From Acidobacteriota bacterium (lineage in GTDB: Bacteria; Acidobacteriota; Blastocatellia; Pyrinomonadales; Pyrinomonadaceae), in NCBI GenBank assembly GCA_016700175.1, contig CP065003.1, positions 248,001-312,000 of the forward strand: 64,000 nucleotides of DNA, read 5' to 3'. The stretch's first letter is position 1. Each line of letters starts with the position of its first letter. Made by a program: the position numbers and the translations under genes. This document shows, piece after piece, positions 63,142 through 64,000 of the stretch. A model generated the notes under the pieces. That model ran no database searches. It was given only the letters and a program-made list of their open reading frames with translations, and was not told the origin of the DNA.

Positions 63142-64000
63142 ATGAGTGAAGTACGTCCTTTCAGTGTCGGAGAAGTAGAATTCGGAGGCCATGACCTGGC
63201 GATCATCGCAGGCCCGTGCGTTGTCGAGTCGAAAGACCACGCCTTCAAAATGGCCGGTTCGATCTCGGAGATCGCGGACCGGGTCGGCATCCGTTTCGTT
63301 TACAAATCTTCCTACGACAAAGCGAACCGCAGCTCGATCGAGAGCTTTCGCGGCAAAGGGATGGATTTCGGGCTCGGGATCCTGCAGGCGGTAAAGGACG
63401 AGTTCAATGTCCCCGTGATCACAGATATCCACGAGCCTCCTCAGGCGGCGGAAGCTGCCGAGGTGGCGGACATTCTCCAGATCCCGGCATTTCTTTGCAG
63501 GCAGACGGACCTTCTGATAGCGGCCGCCAAGACCGGCAAGGCCGTAAATGTGAAGAAAGGGCAGTTCCTGGCGCCCTGGGACGCGAAGAACATCGTCGAT
63601 AAACTGCGAAGCGCAGGAGCGGAGAAGATCCTGCTCACCGAGCGCGGCGCCAGCTTTGGATACAACAACCTTGTCGTAGATATGAGGTCGTTCCCCGTGA
63701 TGAGGAGCTTCGGCGTGCCGGTCGTGTTCGACGCGACGCATTCGCTCCAGCTTCCGGGGGGCCTCGGCAAATCAACCGGAGGGCAGGCCGAATACATAGG
63801 TAACTTTGCGCGTGCGGCGGTGGCCTGCGGTGTCGATGCGGTATTTATGGAAGTCCACGACGATCCCTCGAGAGCGCCGAGCGACGGTCCGAACCAGCTT
63901 CCGCTCGAAAAGCTCGAGCCTCTTCTTATAAAACTGAAGCAGATCCACGCGCTCGTTCGGGATGAGGTTGTCGGGTCAGAAAGCACGGCCGCGGAAACAT
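63142..64000 (+). CDS. kdsA: 3-deoxy-8-phosphooctulonate synthase (3' end cut by window)
   Basis: The enzyme makes KDO-8-phosphate from PEP and arabinose-5-phosphate, the step that feeds KdsB. Motifs IIAGPCVVES, FVYKSSYDKANRSS, RGKGMDFGLGIL, VVFDATHSLQLPGG and FMEVHDDPSRAPSDGPNQ are those of KdsA. The frame is open from ATG 63142 to the window end (about 286 residues), so nearly complete. Confidence 0.95.
   Translation, partial: MSEVRPFSVGEVEFGGHDLAIIAGPCVVESKDHAFKMAGSISEIADRVGIRFVYKSSYDKANRSSIESFRGKGMDFGLGILQAVKDEFNVPVITDIHEPPQAAEAAEVADILQIPAFLCRQTDLLIAAAKTGKAVNVKKGQFLAPWDAKNIVDKLRSAGAEKILLTERGASFGYNNLVVDMRSFPVMRSFGVPVVFDATHSLQLPGGLGKSTGGQAEYIGNFARAAVACGVDAVFMEVHDDPSRAPSDGPNQLPLEKLEPLLIKLKQIHALVRDEVVGSESTAAET

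Overview
The window looks like chromosomal DNA of an Acidobacteriota member, most likely class Blastocatellia (Pyrinomonadaceae-like). This is inferred from the family mix: an Oar-like TonB-dependent receptor with a carboxypeptidase-regulatory N-terminus, a CadC-like winged-helix/TPR protein, a Ser/Thr kinase fused to a PD40 propeller, FG-GAP/VCBS surface proteins, and a zinc-ribbon/DUF4190 protein. KdsA, KdsB and outer-membrane proteins indicate a diderm envelope. No rRNA, tRNA, CRISPR array, prophage or insertion sequence was recognised.

Layout. 1-9.3 kb: truncated glnE, an RluA-type pseudouridine synthase, secreted or lipoprotein genes, a TerC-like protein, an outer-membrane barrel, and the pyrimidine cluster pyrR-pyrB-pyrC on the minus strand with pyrD diverging. 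10.7-17.2 kb: a long plus-strand run, yceD-rpmF-fabH-fabD-acpP-fabF followed by etfB-etfA. It starts at a near-consensus promoter, and etfBA has its own promoter overlapped by a FadR-like palindrome. 17.3-29.2 kb: surface and secreted proteins (an HEXXH/alpha-beta hydrolase fusion, an FG-GAP protein, a protein with about 35 NSFFG-type repeats and an S74 chaperone domain, and a subtilase sharing the FG-GAP module) plus a winged-helix/TPR regulator. 29.3-42.4 kb: a class III aminotransferase, a DUF255 thioredoxin-fold protein, two small paralogous lipoproteins, a GGDEF protein, the kinase, a beta-CASP nuclease, and a RimK ATP-grasp/AstE-like deacylase/zinc protease cluster. 43-49.7 kb: two MacB-type permeases, sucD, a thioesterase, ndk and a zinc-ribbon protein. 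49.8-64 kb: nuoI, an IrrE-like/RsbU-like pair, a FecR protein, a CPBP protease, kdsB-pyrG, the large TonB receptor, and kdsA running off the end.

The most unusual feature lies between the genes. At least ten loci hold short tandem arrays with a strict 7-bp period, and several more have a 9-bp period. The unit sequence differs from place to place, and the arrays often begin or end exactly at start or stop codons. One 7-bp array lies inside a gene, where three units make seven codons and so encode coiled-coil heptads. Palindromic REP-like elements, including a 73-bp repeat with a GAAA-tetraloop hairpin, occupy the other large gaps.
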